Positions 54,745 through 64,000 of a stretch of DNA of 64,000 nt are shown in pieces. The stretch spans positions 1,612,001 to 1,676,000 of the forward strand of contig NZ_CP045484.1 in NCBI RefSeq assembly GCF_009729055.1. Reading direction: 5' to 3'. The stretch's first letter is position 1, and each line of letters opens with the position of its first letter. The notes under the pieces were generated by a model. The model did no database searches. It saw nothing but the letters and a program-made list of their open reading frames with translations, and was not told the origin of the DNA. Made by a program: the position numbers and the translations under genes. The stretch comes from Sulfurisphaera ohwakuensis (GTDB lineage Archaea; Thermoproteota; Thermoprotei_A; Sulfolobales; Sulfolobaceae).

Positions 54745-56253
54745 ATGGCAATTAGAACTGGAGAGCAATATTTAGATTCTATAAAAATTAGAAATAAGGC
54801 TGAAATTTACGTAATGGGAAAAGAAGTAAAGGATGTAACCACTCATCCCTTCTTGAAACCTTCTGTAATGGCATTTAAGGCAACATTTGATGCTGCTTGG
54901 GAAGAAGACACAAAAGAATTAGCCAGAGCATGGAGTCCCTTCATAAATGAAGAAGTGAATAGATTTAATCATATACACAGGTCACCAGAGGATTTAGCTG
55001 CTAAAGTAAAGTTGTTAAGAAAATTAAGCCATAAGACCGGTGCATGTTTCCAAAGATGTGTAGGATGGGATGCTCTAAATACCTTATGGATTATGACGAA
55101 TATAATGGCTCAAAAAGGTAAAAAAGAGTATAAGGATAGATTTGTCGAATACTTAAGTTACGTCCAAAAGAAGGATTTAGCATTAGCTGGTGCTATGACA
55201 GATGCAAAAGGTGTAAGAACATTAAAACCACATCAACAGCCAAATAAGAACGCTTATGTTAGAATTGAGGAAGTTACAAAAGACGGTATTTATGTTTCTG
55301 GCGCAAAGGCAAATATTACTGGTGTAGCTGCAACAGAAGAAATAGTGGTTTTACCCACTAGGGCTATGGGGCCAGAAGATAAAGATTATGCTGTTGCTTT
55401 TTCAATACCTACAGATACTGAGGGTATAAAGATTATTGTTGGTAGACAATTAAATGATGCTAGAAGATTAGAGGGTGGTGACATAGATGCTTTACCGTAC
55501 TTCTATAACCACGAGGGTTTAGTAATCTTTGACCATGTTTTTGTACCAATGGATAGAGTATTCTTAATGGGAGAATACGAGTTTACTTCACAATTAGTTG
55601 AAGTATTCTCAGCATATCATAGACAAGGATATGGTGGTTGCAAGGCTGGTTTAGGAGATGTAATTATTGGTGCCTCAATGAATTTAGCAAAACAATTAGG
55701 AGTGGAAAAAGCTTCACATGTACAAGAAAAACTAACGGAAATGATATTCTTAACTGAGACCATGTATTCTGCAGGAATTGCAGCTAGTTTAAATGCAGTT
55801 AAGGTTTGCGATAATTGTTGGTGGGTTAATCCTATGCACGCTAATGTTACAAAACATCTAGTAGCTAGATTCCCAGCACAAATTTCTCAGCTCTCTATCG
55901 ATATTGCTGGTGGGATAATAGGAACTGCGCCAAGTGAGTGGGATTTGAAGAATCCTAAATTAAGAGAATATATTGCCAAATACTTACAAGGTGTCGAGGG
56001 TTATACAGCTGAAGATAGATTAAGAATGGTCAGATTACTGGAAAACGTTAGCCTAGGTGTTGCATTCCAAATTGAATCTGTACACGGTGCAGGAAGTCCA
56101 GCAGCACAAAGAATAATGTTTAGCAGACTTTATGACTTAAACTATGCTGAGGAAGTTGCAAAGAGGTTAGCTGGGAAGAAGACTGATTTACAGTGGAAAC
56201 CTAAAGCAGAGCCTTGGAGAGAAAGTGAGACAGAAAAATTAGTAAAAAGTTAA
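54745..56253 (+). CDS. abfD: 4-hydroxybutyryl-CoA dehydratase
   Basis: 502 residues of the HpaB/4-hydroxybutyryl-CoA dehydratase family. The [4Fe-4S] ligands are conserved: C101 and C105 in [12 protein letters not shown]292 and C299 in [13 protein letters not shown], corresponding to C99, C103, H292 and C299 of the clostridial enzyme. FAD-binding segments such as [14 protein letters not shown] are present. The enzyme dehydrates 4-hydroxybutyryl-CoA to crotonyl-CoA, a key step of the 3-hydroxypropionate/4-hydroxybutyrate carbon fixation cycle in Sulfolobales. The loss of one or more of these ligands would have indicated an unrelated monooxygenase; all are kept. The TATA-like box fits a leaderless start. 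Confidence 0.93.
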   Translation: MAIRTGEQYLDSIKIRNKAEIYVMGKEVKDVTTHPFLKPSVMAFKATFDAAWEEDTKELARAWSPFINEEVNRFNHIHRSPEDLAAKVKLLRKLSHKTGACFQRCVGWDALNTLWIMTNIMAQKGKKEYKDRFVEYLSYVQKKDLALAGAMTDAKGVRTLKPHQQPNKNAYVRIEEVTKDGIYVSGAKANITGVAATEEIVVLPTRAMGPEDKDYAVAFSIPTDTEGIKIIVGRQLNDARRLEGGDIDALPYFYNHEGLVIFDHVFVPMDRVFLMGEYEFTSQLVEVFSAYHRQGYGGCKAGLGDVIIGASMNLAKQLGVEKASHVQEKLTEMIFLTETMYSAGIAASLNAVKVCDNCWWVNPMHANVTKHLVARFPAQISQLSIDIAGGIIGTAPSEWDLKNPKLREYIAKYLQGVEGYTAEDRLRMVRLLENVSLGVAFQIESVHGAGSPAAQRIMFSRLYDLNYAEEVAKRLAGKKTDLQWKPKAEPWRESETEKLVKS

Positions 56254-56284
56254 TTTTTTATCTCTCACTCTAATATCCCCTTTT

Positions 56285-57721
56285 GTGTTCCTGAGAAAAA
56301 CTAGTGGTCTTATAAAGGAACTTAACTCGCTTGACATTACATTACTTAATTTATCCTTTATGGGAGCGATAGCCGGTCTCAACTATCCATTATTTGTAGC
56401 TTCAACAATACCTAACGCAAGTTGGCTACTTTCAGTTCTACTAGGAGCTTTATTTACATTGCCTCTTGTTATAAATTATTATTTAATATCTGTAGAATAT
56501 AGTAGGGCTTCAGCTGACTATATATTTGTATCTAGAAATTTAAACGGTTTCGGAGGAGTATTAATGGCTGTTTCACTTTTTATGAGCTTTGTAATGGGAT
56601 TTCCGGTACTAAGTATGTTAGAGGTCATTTACGTAGTTGTACCAGGATTACAAAGTATTGGTTATGTGACAAACAATCAAGGGTTAATTAACTTAGGAAA
56701 TGAAATACTAAGTACTCCGACGTTTTTGTTCGTTCTTACATTATTTTTTACCCTGGTTACTCTTGTCCTCTCATTGTCAGTGAAAGTATATTTTAAAGCC
56801 ATAAGGTACTTAACATTTGCAGAAATTATAAGCACAATTTTAGTTATTTTCTCGTTATTTCACTTCCATGAATTTTATAGAGATCCTAAAATCAACTTAC
56901 CACAAACATTAGCTTTAACGCAAATAATGATTCTCAGCTACTTCGCATTTATTAACGCTCCAGCTTACTTTGCCAGTGAAGTTAAGAAGCCTAGAAAGGG
57001 AATGCGTTACGGCTATTTTCTAAGTTGGTTTCTCAATTTGCTCTTCAGTATACTCATTGTGATCTCTGTGGAAATGACTATAGGTAAAAGCATGTATTTG
57101 CAGATTGAAAGTAATGGATGGAACTATCCAATAATACCGAATAGTTTAATATCCTTTGCAACAATTTCGTTTCCAAACAAATTAGTAGTCATTTTGATTG
57201 TCATTACTTCTCTTAGCTGGTATTTATTATATGCAATGCAAAATTTTGTCATGTCCTCAAGACTTTTATTTTCTATGTCGTTTGACAGAATACTTCCAGC
57301 ATTTTTTGCTGATGTATGGAAAGGGACACCACTAAAATCACTAATTTTCTCATTTGCAATATCTTTAATTTTCTCATGGATAGAGGTTTATGAAGGCTAT
57401 TCTGTAAGCTTTGCAATAGATGGAATATGGTTTATCTTATGGAGTTATCTTATTGTCAGTATTGCTTCTATAAGAAAATACAGAATTATTGGAATACTAT
57501 CTTCAGTTAGTATGTTATTTACCGTAATATATACTCTATATTTCGGTTTTTCAAATCCATCCTTTGGAAATATAATATTTACCGGTAATGAGGTATTTGA
57601 TTTACTTACTATTTTAATACCTCCAGTTACGGCTGTAATTGTTTATCTAGTATCGAAGGAATATAGGAAAAGAGAGGGAATAAGAATAGAAGACATATTC
57701 AAAGAGATTCCGCCAGAGTGA
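56285..57721 (+). CDS. Amino-acid permease (APC superfamily)
   Basis: 478 residues with about twelve helices. The start is a GTG (56285). The N-terminus TSGLIKELNSLDITLLNLSF is the typical helix-1 approach of Sulfolobales APC permeases; helix 1 breaks at MGAIAGLNYPLFVAS and helix 6 at AFINAPAYFASEVKKPRKGM. It lies 31 bases after the dehydratase gene and may be co-transcribed, though no functional link is known. Substrate unknown. Confidence 0.88.
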   Translation: MFLRKTSGLIKELNSLDITLLNLSFMGAIAGLNYPLFVASTIPNASWLLSVLLGALFTLPLVINYYLISVEYSRASADYIFVSRNLNGFGGVLMAVSLFMSFVMGFPVLSMLEVIYVVVPGLQSIGYVTNNQGLINLGNEILSTPTFLFVLTLFFTLVTLVLSLSVKVYFKAIRYLTFAEIISTILVIFSLFHFHEFYRDPKINLPQTLALTQIMILSYFAFINAPAYFASEVKKPRKGMRYGYFLSWFLNLLFSILIVISVEMTIGKSMYLQIESNGWNYPIIPNSLISFATISFPNKLVVILIVITSLSWYLLYAMQNFVMSSRLLFSMSFDRILPAFFADVWKGTPLKSLIFSFAISLIFSWIEVYEGYSVSFAIDGIWFILWSYLIVSIASIRKYRIIGILSSVSMLFTVIYTLYFGFSNPSFGNIIFTGNEVFDLLTILIPPVTAVIVYLVSKEYRKREGIRIEDIFKEIPPE

Positions 57722-58190
57722 GAAATGAGGAGATCAGATACAGCATGTAACTTACAACTCTTATATCAAAACTTGTTATAAGTCCGAGAAGAAAGAGTAT
57801 TGCTATAATTTTTAACTTACTATTTTGTGTTAAGTTTGAGAGTCTGAAGTTACCTAAAACTAGGGCAGTTAGTATTCCAATATCAACGAATAGTGCACCA
57901 ATTAGTACTAGAGTTAAACCCAGAAGATGAACTACAGATATTGAGGATGCGGGAATTCCTATAAGTATTCCTAGATAACCTAAAAGCATTAAATATGCAC
58001 CAGCATATGGTATTTTAAACTCTTGTCTAGATGTGAGTTTCTTGAATACTCTTCTTAAAAAATAGGCTGAAATAAATGCTAAGATTAGTCCTATAATACT
58101 GATAACTTCATAATTTAAATAGAGAGTTATGATTGATAACATAGAATAAATAGAGTAAAAGATAGAAAAATATTTCAAATCCATTCTCAT
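57699..58190 (-). CDS. Hypothetical four-to-five-helix membrane protein
   Basis: 163 residues, hydrophobic throughout: helices near residues 7-22, 26-46, 66-82, 88-112 and 130-157. No family motif is seen. It overlaps the convergent permease by 23 bases and starts at the last base of the next gene on its own strand, so it is coupled to it. Proximity to cytochrome b558/566 genes hints at a respiratory or assembly role, but that is inference. Confidence 0.6.
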   Translation of the reverse strand: MRMDLKYFSIFYSIYSMLSIITLYLNYEVISIIGLILAFISAYFLRRVFKKLTSRQEFKIPYAGAYLMLLGYLGILIGIPASSISVVHLLGLTLVLIGALFVDIGILTALVLGNFRLSNLTQNSKLKIIAILFLLGLITSFDIRVVSYMLYLISSFLTLAESL

Positions 58191-58477
58191 TACCTATTAC
58201 AAACTCTCATGAAACAATACAAATACCCTACCAGCATTGATGATAATGCTAGTGATATTTCAAATCCATAAAGCATCACTCTAGTAAATTCATCGTTTTG
58301 TGTAAGCAAATAGCCTAAGCCCGAAAATCCAGCTATAGCTATTGAAACAATATTACTTGTTGCTATAAATTTAGGGAATAAAAGTCCAGTTCTCGAAGCC
58401 AAAATATAAAGATAATATCCTAGTCCTCCAGAGGCTAAAGCAAAGATAATATGAAAAATTAGCACTTCTTCTGACAT
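58190..58477 (-). CDS. Small membrane protein, possibly longer than the first ATG implies
   Basis: 95 residues from the ATG at 58477, with three helices (VLIFHIIFALASGGLGYYLY; FIATSNIVSIAIAGFSGLGY; MLYGFEISLALSSMLVGYLY). The frame stays open upstream to a stop at 58601-58603 and encodes another clear helix (SIVSIVVLFATFTLGLLRAL) before the ATG, but that extension holds no ATG, GTG or TTG. Either an unusual start such as ATT is used or the extra helix is not translated. It is coupled to the gene at 57699. Confidence 0.6.
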   Translation of the reverse strand: MSEEVLIFHIIFALASGGLGYYLYILASRTGLLFPKFIATSNIVSIAIAGFSGLGYLLTQNDEFTRVMLYGFEISLALSSMLVGYLYCFMRVCNR

Positions 58478-58571
58478 ATAATAATTCTTTATAATGCCAT
58501 TATCAAGTAGTGCCCTTAATAATCCTAAAGTGAAAGTCGCAAATAGGACTACTATACTAACAATTGAGTAT

Positions 58572-59153
58572 CTATAAATTAATTTGGGATTCGTTCTCTT
58601 TCACCTCCTCTTCCTCACAACATATTCTATTCCCAAAAGGTATATCTCCTAACTTTAACTTCAATGACATAGAAGCTTCTAATAATGATCTCTGAATACT
58701 TTCTAATATTTTATACCATGCTAAATTAGGATTGTCATCTCTAATTTTAATTCCCAATTCATAAGCTATTTGCTTTAATCCTTGGACACAAGATAAAATA
58801 ACTGAGCAATTTCCGCAGATATATGTTGTGTCATTCATGTCAAAATAAATTAGCTGTTTTTTATTAGTTATATATATTATTCCGTCTTTTAGAACTATTC
58901 CCCCTTTATCGTTAAGAGCATAAGGAATAACCACTTTAAATGATATAGCGTTATCTAGTAAAAGTCCCATTTTCCTAAGCTTATCAACTATAAAATAAAA
59001 ATAACTTTTACTGATTTCACCGTCTCTTTTATCACTACTTAAAACTCTTACATAAACCTCATCTCTTAACCTCGAGAAGATTTCATCTTTAAGCAAAATC
59101 ACATCATTTGATATTATGGGTCTTGTAACATTAATAACTCTTAATAAACACAT
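58572..59153 (-). CDS. Hypothetical protein with a paired-cysteine motif, 193 aa
   Basis: A soluble protein starting MCLLRVINVTRPIISNDVIL. It contains a possible metal-binding cluster, YICGNCSVILSCVQGLKQ (C-x-x-C...C), and a second cysteine pair near the C-terminus (RICCEEEEVKE). No family is recognised. It is the first gene of the minus-strand run opposite the cbsA gene and may be transcribed with the two small membrane proteins that follow. Confidence 0.55.
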   Translation of the reverse strand: MCLLRVINVTRPIISNDVILLKDEIFSRLRDEVYVRVLSSDKRDGEISKSYFYFIVDKLRKMGLLLDNAISFKVVIPYALNDKGGIVLKDGIIYITNKKQLIYFDMNDTTYICGNCSVILSCVQGLKQIAYELGIKIRDDNPNLAWYKILESIQRSLLEASMSLKLKLGDIPFGNRICCEEEEVKENESQINL

Positions 59154-59290
59154 ACGTAAAGATATCTATTTAAGGGTTTATATTCCTAAATTTAAAAATA
59201 TGTCGTATTAATGATTAACAATGTTAACCATTTATGAGATAAAGTTAAATAATTAAATCATTTTGAGAACAAAAGTAGAATTAGATAATC

Positions 59291-59299
59291 AGTCCAACG
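59291..59299 (+). promoter_or_regulatory. Shared motif AGTCCAACG upstream of cbsA
   Basis: The nonamer agtccaacg, followed here by attaac, begins 55 bases before the cbsA ATG. The same nonamer occurs at 61717 (55 bases before soxL2) and 62828 (45 bases before soxN), each time about 20 bases upstream of the likely TATA box. I infer a common activator site for the respiratory cluster. Confidence 0.6.
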
Positions 59300-59345
59300 A
59301 TTAACATTTTTGAGTTGAACTACTTAACTTATTAAATGTGGTAAA

Positions 59346-60743
59346 ATGAGTGTAAAACCTTCTACCAAATTAACCATAAGTATTGCTCTCTCAGTTCTTC
59401 TACTAGGAGTATTATTAGCAGTAACCAATACTCCTATGGCACAAACATCTCCGGACATACCAGTATACAAAGTTGTTGGTACAGCCGATTTATCTAATCC
59501 TGGCTCAGCATCTTATTGGTCAAAAATCCCATGGATTAACATTTCCCTAACAGCAAACATTCCTCAGGCACCAACTTCTGGTTTAACACATTATGTTTTA
59601 GTTAAGGCTGCTTGGAATGGATCGTGGATATTTGTATTAGTAAAATGGTACGCTCCTAACCCAGCATTTGGTGCTTGGTCAGCAGCTGCAGGTGCACTTT
59701 ATCCTCCAGCTTCTGGCCCAGGATTATTTAGACAAATAATGCTTACACCAGGAACCACATATACTATAGAAAAGAATTATACAAATTACATAGCCGTTGT
59801 AAATGGAAAGACATATCAGGGTAGGCTAGTTCTTAACTATTCTGGTATACTTTTACCTACTCCTAATGGAACACAAATAACTGTCTTATCTAATGGTTCA
59901 ATTGTCTTATGGCACTCCTTGAGACCAATGGAGGAATTATTATACAGTGATGGTATGTTTTATGGCTATTATACTAATTCAACATGGTATTATCCAGATA
60001 GAGTTGCTATGATGTGGTATATGGGTAGTGTAATACCACCAAGTAAGGACGGTATGAATATAGGTGGTAAATACCCCGGGCAAACATTCGATGGGGTTAC
60101 TTTTAAAGATGCTGGAGGTTCTTTAGCTCAACCAGGAGGTGCAGCTAATATTTGGATGTGGGTATCGGGAGCTACATGGAATAATTCCACTTACGATCCA
60201 GCATTTAAAGCGAATCTATGGCAGAATGAGTCTTTAACAGGTTTACCATATGTTGATCCTGGAAATCATGGATTTGCTGTACCCCTTTACTCAAATAATA
60301 CTAATATGTATGAGGTTGATTGTGCTGGAATATGGTATACACCAGTAGCATCTAAAGGATTAAATGGTTCACTATTCTTCATATGGACTGGTGCTACATG
60401 GAGTAATGGGTATTGGACTGTAGAGTTTGCTAGACCACTAGCTGTACCACCAAATTATGCCAATTGGATGCCTAATATAACAGTTGGGAAAACCTATTAT
60501 GTTGCCTTCGCAGTATGGCAGGGTAAATTAGGAGAGACCTTATTTGATAAGTCTATAACATCCTCGTTCTTAACATTACAGTTAGTAACCACTCCACCAA
60601 CTACGACTACTACAACTACTACTTCAGTCTCATCTACATCTACATCAGCTGCAATTCCTTCAACTACAGTAGATGTTACTGTAGTAGGTGCAGTTATAGC
60701 TATTTTAGCTTTAGTAGTATTATATGTGGTGTACAGAAGATGA
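59346..60743 (+). CDS. cbsA: Cytochrome b558/566 subunit A (CbsA)
   Basis: 465 residues. A signal peptide/anchor ([20 protein letters not shown]) is followed by a heavily N-glycosylated beta-rich domain of the ethylbenzene-dehydrogenase-related heme type ([54 protein letters not shown]). A threonine/serine stretch and a C-terminal helix ([20 protein letters not shown]) anchor it outside the membrane. CbsA of Sulfolobus is an extracytoplasmic mono-heme b protein with axial ligands among its Met and His residues. It overlaps cbsB by four bases. Proposed to pass electrons between an extracytoplasmic donor and the Rieske/cytochrome b pair encoded downstream. Confidence 0.92.
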   Translation: MSVKPSTKLTISIALSVLLLGVLLAVTNTPMAQTSPDIPVYKVVGTADLSNPGSASYWSKIPWINISLTANIPQAPTSGLTHYVLVKAAWNGSWIFVLVKWYAPNPAFGAWSAAAGALYPPASGPGLFRQIMLTPGTTYTIEKNYTNYIAVVNGKTYQGRLVLNYSGILLPTPNGTQITVLSNGSIVLWHSLRPMEELLYSDGMFYGYYTNSTWYYPDRVAMMWYMGSVIPPSKDGMNIGGKYPGQTFDGVTFKDAGGSLAQPGGAANIWMWVSGATWNNSTYDPAFKANLWQNESLTGLPYVDPGNHGFAVPLYSNNTNMYEVDCAGIWYTPVASKGLNGSLFFIWTGATWSNGYWTVEFARPLAVPPNYANWMPNITVGKTYYVAFAVWQGKLGETLFDKSITSSFLTLQLVTTPPTTTTTTTTSVSSTSTSAAIPSTTVDVTVVGAVIAILALVVLYVVYRR

Positions 60744-61684
60744 AAATTCTATCCTTCCTTGAGAAAGATATAAAATATTTTTTTGTAATTTTAGGCATTT
60801 CTGGGTTTCTTCAATTCATGTTTTCTGAAGCTTTTATTTTTCCTTCAGCCTTACCTATTCATATCCCTGCTGAAATGTTTCTTCTCAGAACAGGTGCAGT
60901 TTCTTTTTACATCTTTTTCATTTCCCTCATTCTAGTCTCATTTCTTTTGTCTAACAAAGTGAAAGCTCTTCTACCTTTATCAATACTACTTATAATATCC
61001 CCTATTTTAGCGTATTTAAACGTCAACTATACATATTATTACGGTATTGAAATATTTGTAATAATAATAGCTATTACAGCATTGATCGAAGCTACTGTCA
61101 AAAGTAGTATAAAAGTAGTACTTCTCATTCCATCTGGAATACTAGTAGGACTAGGGTTAATAGCATCGTTTTTCATTACCTTTTATCATACTACCCTCTA
61201 CGTAAGTTATTTAGATTTTCTCATTTTTTCTGCAGTTACATTTTTAGTCTATACTATACTATGGAGGAGGATAACTAGTAAAAGGAGTATTATTGCTTAT
61301 ATTGTGGGCTTAATGAGCATGTATCCGTTTATTATGTTCGCTCATGAGATTATAACAAATAAGTATATACAAATCCTAATGGAAATGATACTTCCTTCAG
61401 CCCTCGGTATAACTATTTATAATCCTTCTCACTTACTCTATTTAGTTTACTTCTTAGGAATAATTACGTTTTCCATCATTTCTATCATTATTAAAGGTAA
61501 TGGTTCTGCAGGAATTGGTTATTTTATGCTAATATCCAATGTGTTTTTTGGGATATATGGCTATCTTTTGCTAATGTACATGTTAGTTCCTACTATTGGT
61601 TATGTTCTCATGTGTTATAATGAGATGAAAGAAGAAAGTATTATTAAATATTTATCACAAAAATTAAAAGTAAAAAATCAATAA
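60740..61684 (+). CDS. cbsB: Cytochrome b558/566 subunit B (CbsB)
   Basis: 314 residues with about nine helices and few charged residues. No heme motif is obvious, as expected for CbsB, the membrane partner of CbsA. The short overlap with cbsA (ATGA) and the order cbsA-cbsB-soxL2-soxN match the cluster known in Sulfolobus acidocaldarius and Acidianus. The C-terminus is basic and would face the cytoplasm. Function is assigned mainly from position. Confidence 0.88.
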   Translation: MKILSFLEKDIKYFFVILGISGFLQFMFSEAFIFPSALPIHIPAEMFLLRTGAVSFYIFFISLILVSFLLSNKVKALLPLSILLIISPILAYLNVNYTYYYGIEIFVIIIAITALIEATVKSSIKVVLLIPSGILVGLGLIASFFITFYHTTLYVSYLDFLIFSAVTFLVYTILWRRITSKRSIIAYIVGLMSMYPFIMFAHEIITNKYIQILMEMILPSALGITIYNPSHLLYLVYFLGIITFSIISIIIKGNGSAGIGYFMLISNVFFGIYGYLLLMYMLVPTIGYVLMCYNEMKEESIIKYLSQKLKVKNQ

Positions 61685-61716
61685 TAAATTAAACTCTTTT
61701 TTAATTTAATATCTTT

Positions 61717-61725
61717 AGTCCAACG
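61717..61725 (+). promoter_or_regulatory. Shared motif AGTCCAACG upstream of soxL2
   Basis: The nonamer begins 55 bases before the soxL2 ATG, just upstream of a TATA-like box (ttatatgata, near 61733-61742). It is the second of three copies in this cluster. Its presence within the cluster, rather than only at its head, indicates that soxL2 has its own regulated promoter. Confidence 0.6.
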
Positions 61726-61771
61726 GCAAAAAGTTATATGATATAATGCTCACTTTTTATTGTGATAAAAA

Positions 61772-62752
61772 ATGATAAAGATAAGATTAGGAGATAAAGA
61801 CGAAAAGGCTGTGCTTAATTATTCAGATCTTGTCTTTATAAAGAGATTGTTAGCTAAAATGAGAGATCCTAAGACTAGATTCGATAGCAAAGAATTTGTT
61901 TCCAAGGGAGAGGACTATTTATTTAACTATGTAAATAAAAACGTAGGTAATGTTGATGAAAAAAGGAGAAAATTCCTTAAAGGTTTAATCTTTGGGATAG
62001 CTGCTGCAACAGTAGCTGCAATCATCCCTGGAGTAGAAGTTATAGTTCCTCCTCAAGTAGCAGCTGTTTCTGGTTTTCCTAAATCTCTCCTTGTAGATTC
62101 ATCTGGAAATCCAATTAAAGCTTCTGAAATACCAGTAAACAGTCCTTATATTGTTCTCTTTGAATACCCTATGACCGGGGAACCGAACTTCCTATTGAAT
62201 CTAGGAGATTCGTCTGGCAAACCAGTAGAAATACCTCCAACAAAAGTTGTTGTTCCACAGACTGGAGATACTTATGACTTTCCTGGAGGAGTAGGTCCAA
62301 ATAAATCAATCGTAGCTTATAGTGCAATATGCCAGCACCTTGGTTGCACTCCACCATATATACACTTTTATCCACCACAATATGTTAGTCCTTCACAATT
62401 AACTGCACCAGAACCAGATCAATTAACTGCCCAAGCATTATTAGCTGCTAAACAAGCTAAAGTGCCAGCAATAATCCATTGTGATTGTCACGGTTCTACA
62501 TATGATCCTTATCGTGGTGCTGCTGTTTTAACTGGTCCTACACAGAGACCATTACCTACTGTTGTATTAGAGTGGGATTCTAGTACAGACTATCTTTATG
62601 CTGTAGGATCTATAGGAGTTGCGGTTTATCCAGAAGGAGCTAACGGCGTACCGTCATCTAATCCAAAAGTTGATTTAGATAATAGTTTTGGGTCTCCAGT
62701 GGGTAGCAAGACGACTGTTCAAAATACTCAAAATCCTTTTAGCGGAAGTTAA
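61772..62752 (+). CDS. soxL2: Rieske iron-sulfur protein (SoxL2)
   Basis: 326 residues. A twin-arginine export signal (R65-R66 in EKRRKFLKGLIFGIAAATVA) precedes the Rieske domain, whose cluster-binding motifs are CQHLGC (187-192) and CDCHGSTYD (237-245), with C192 and C239 forming the usual disulfide. The polar N-terminal 65 residues lie in the cytoplasm. SoxL2 pairs with the cytochrome b SoxN encoded next. An extra loop of about 45 residues between the two motifs is typical of archaeal Rieske proteins. Confidence 0.94.
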   Translation: MIKIRLGDKDEKAVLNYSDLVFIKRLLAKMRDPKTRFDSKEFVSKGEDYLFNYVNKNVGNVDEKRRKFLKGLIFGIAAATVAAIIPGVEVIVPPQVAAVSGFPKSLLVDSSGNPIKASEIPVNSPYIVLFEYPMTGEPNFLLNLGDSSGKPVEIPPTKVVVPQTGDTYDFPGGVGPNKSIVAYSAICQHLGCTPPYIHFYPPQYVSPSQLTAPEPDQLTAQALLAAKQAKVPAIIHCDCHGSTYDPYRGAAVLTGPTQRPLPTVVLEWDSSTDYLYAVGSIGVAVYPEGANGVPSSNPKVDLDNSFGSPVGSKTTVQNTQNPFSGS

Positions 62753-62827
62753 TTTTTTCCTCTTTTTATTATTTTCTTATTTAATTTTTGATAAATAGTG
62801 AAGTATCTTCATCATTTCTTAAAAATC

Positions 62828-62836
62828 AGTCCAACG
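62828..62836 (+). promoter_or_regulatory. Shared motif AGTCCAACG upstream of soxN
   Basis: Third copy of the nonamer (agtccaacgcttaatcc), 45 bases before the soxN ATG. A TATA-like box (tttttaatatc, about 62845-62855) lies between, with a spacing that predicts a leaderless soxN transcript, which explains the shorter distance to the start codon. Confidence 0.6.
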
Positions 62837-62872
62837 CTTAATCCTTTTTTAATATCTTTCTAATTTAATCAT

Positions 62873-64000
62873 ATGAGTGATAGAGTCTCAAATTGGTTTA
62901 AGGAAAGACTGGGATTAGATGATTTACCATTTTTCAGAACACCAGACTATATGTATAAAGTCAATTTCTGGCTAGGAGCACTAGTAGCTTCAGCATTTAT
63001 CTATACTGTAATATCCGGTTTAATACTACTTCTCTATTATAATCCTGACCAAGGATATGAGTCCACATTATTCATCATAGATAAAGTTCCTTATGGATCT
63101 GTAGCCCTCTATAGCCACTTATATGGCGCTTATGCAATGATAATTTTAGCTTATGTTCATATGTTTAGAAATTACTTCGCTGGAGCGTACAAAAGACCTA
63201 GAGAGTTACTATGGATAATTGGAGTTATTATGTTAGTTCTAACATTAGGTACTTCTTTCCTTGGATATAGCTTAATCGGTGATGCATTGGCTACTAGTGC
63301 TGTAGATGTAGGTGCTGGAATAGTTTCTTCAGTTCCTGGATTATCGGGATTATTACCAGTATTATTTGGAAATTACGATGCTGGTCAGTACGGTAGAGTA
63401 TTAGCATTACATATAATTTTTGCTGCACTTATTGGAGTGCTATTTGTATTTCACTTCTTCCTAGCCGAGCACTACGGAATGATGCCGTCAAGGAAGGAAA
63501 AACCAAAAGCCCCTGCAGTATATACAAAGGAGGAATGGATGAAATTTAACCCATGGTGGCCAAGGAATTTTGTTTATATGATGTCATTAGTCTTCCTAAC
63601 TTGGGGCTTTATACTAGTTATTCCAAATGCACTATCATATTTAAGTGGATTACCACAGCAATTAAATCCATTCTTAAATCCAAAGCCTGCTCCTCCACCA
63701 AATTCTCCAGCTGCTGCACATATAACAACTTATCCACCATGGTTCTTCCTATTCCTATATAAGATGGCTGATTTCACTAACAACGTATTATTATTCCTAC
63801 TATTTAGCTCAATAATACCCCTAGTTTACCTAATAATTGTGCCATTCCTAGATAGAAGCGCAGAACTGCATCCTCTAAAAAGGAAAGTATTCACTGGTAT
63901 AGGAATACTAATGATTGTGTATTTAATTCAAAATACTATTTGGGGTGATCTAACCCCTGGAGTACCAATACCATTTAAGCAACAAGTTATAGCATTCTTA
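62873..64000 (+). CDS. soxN: Cytochrome b (SoxN), 5' part
   Basis: 376 codons are in the window and the frame is open at the end. It starts MSDRVSNWFKERLGLDDLPF. The four heme-ligand histidines are in two helices with the standard 14-residue spacing: H82 and H96 (SHLYGAYAMIILAYVHMFRN) and H180 and H194 (LHIIFAALIGVLFVFHFFLA). A PPWFFLF motif (about residues 287-293) corresponds to the quinone-site 'PEW' loop, here PPW. With the Rieske protein SoxL2 it forms a bc1-analogous complex that oxidises caldariellaquinone. Downstream odsN is expected beyond the window. Confidence 0.93.
   Translation, partial: MSDRVSNWFKERLGLDDLPFFRTPDYMYKVNFWLGALVASAFIYTVISGLILLLYYNPDQGYESTLFIIDKVPYGSVALYSHLYGAYAMIILAYVHMFRNYFAGAYKRPRELLWIIGVIMLVLTLGTSFLGYSLIGDALATSAVDVGAGIVSSVPGLSGLLPVLFGNYDAGQYGRVLALHIIFAALIGVLFVFHFFLAEHYGMMPSRKEKPKAPAVYTKEEWMKFNPWWPRNFVYMMSLVFLTWGFILVIPNALSYLSGLPQQLNPFLNPKPAPPPNSPAAAHITTYPPWFFLFLYKMADFTNNVLLFLLFSSIIPLVYLIIVPFLDRSAELHPLKRKVFTGIGILMIVYLIQNTIWGDLTPGVPIPFKQQVIAFL

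Overview
The window is AT-rich archaeal DNA (roughly one third G+C by eye) from a thermoacidophilic member of the Sulfolobales. The gene content supports this: an XPB helicase/Bax1 nuclease pair, DUF973 membrane proteins, vapBC toxin-antitoxin loci, ISH3-type and TnpB-type insertion sequences, pilin-like proteins with class III signals, 4-hydroxybutyryl-CoA dehydratase of the 3HP/4HB carbon fixation cycle, and a cbsA-cbsB-soxL2-soxN respiratory cluster. The 123-residue small heat-shock protein at 46605-46976 is, from memory, nearly the Hsp14.0 of Sulfurisphaera (Sulfolobus) tokodaii, so that species or a close relative is the best guess. Many genes start directly at a predicted transcription start, with a TATA-like box about 26 bases upstream and no leader. 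Start codons GTG and TTG are common.

Layout. 1-13 kb: end of an amino-acid permease, a TRIC-type channel, a DMT exporter, an Lrp-like regulator, the divergent xpb/bax1 pair, two secreted or surface proteins, pyruvate kinase, and a ferritin-like diiron protein. 13-17 kb: a methyltransferase divergent from a tightly packed operon (HypE-like protein, small ubiquitin-like protein ending in GG, HEAT-like repeat protein, FAD oxidoreductase). 17-18.5 kb: a vapBC locus broken twice, by a frameshift in vapB and by a GC-rich, hairpin-rich mobile-element remnant inside vapC. 18.5-25 kb: an ETHE1-like metallohydrolase, a TrmB regulator, an MFS transporter, a dCTP deaminase/dUTPase-fold protein, a pilin-like protein, and a small protein with the motifs of archaeo-eukaryotic primases.

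25-29 kb: an ISH3-family element abutting a TnpB element. Together they split a nucleotidyltransferase gene whose reading frame can be rebuilt across the insertion. A gene-poor kilobase follows, with a frameshifted relic and a candidate structured RNA. 29-34 kb: 2-oxoacid dehydrogenase E1 beta and alpha, an iron-type alcohol dehydrogenase, and two intact vapBC pairs. 34-41.6 kb: an MFS transporter, a nickel/cobalt-type permease, a peptide-type ABC transporter in which both ATPases have lost catalytic motifs, and an M32 carboxypeptidase. 41.7-54 kb: an MMPL/RND transporter, an ABC1/UbiB kinase, the heat-shock protein, a LutA/LutB-like pair, two DUF973 proteins and a large cell-surface beta-propeller protein. 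54.7-64 kb: 4-hydroxybutyryl-CoA dehydratase, an amino-acid permease, small membrane proteins, and the cytochrome b558/566 - Rieske - cytochrome b cluster, which runs off the window.

The most notable items for follow-up are: a nine-base motif (AGTCCAACG) repeated at matching positions upstream of cbsA, soxL2 and soxN; the ABC transporter with two apparently dead ATPases; the minimal primase-like protein; the ubiquitin-like/HEAT/FAD oxidoreductase operon; a pair of 34-base inverted repeats around the E1 genes and a hairpin-rich RNA candidate; and the rebuilt insertion history at 25-28 kb. No tRNA, rRNA or CRISPR array was recognised.
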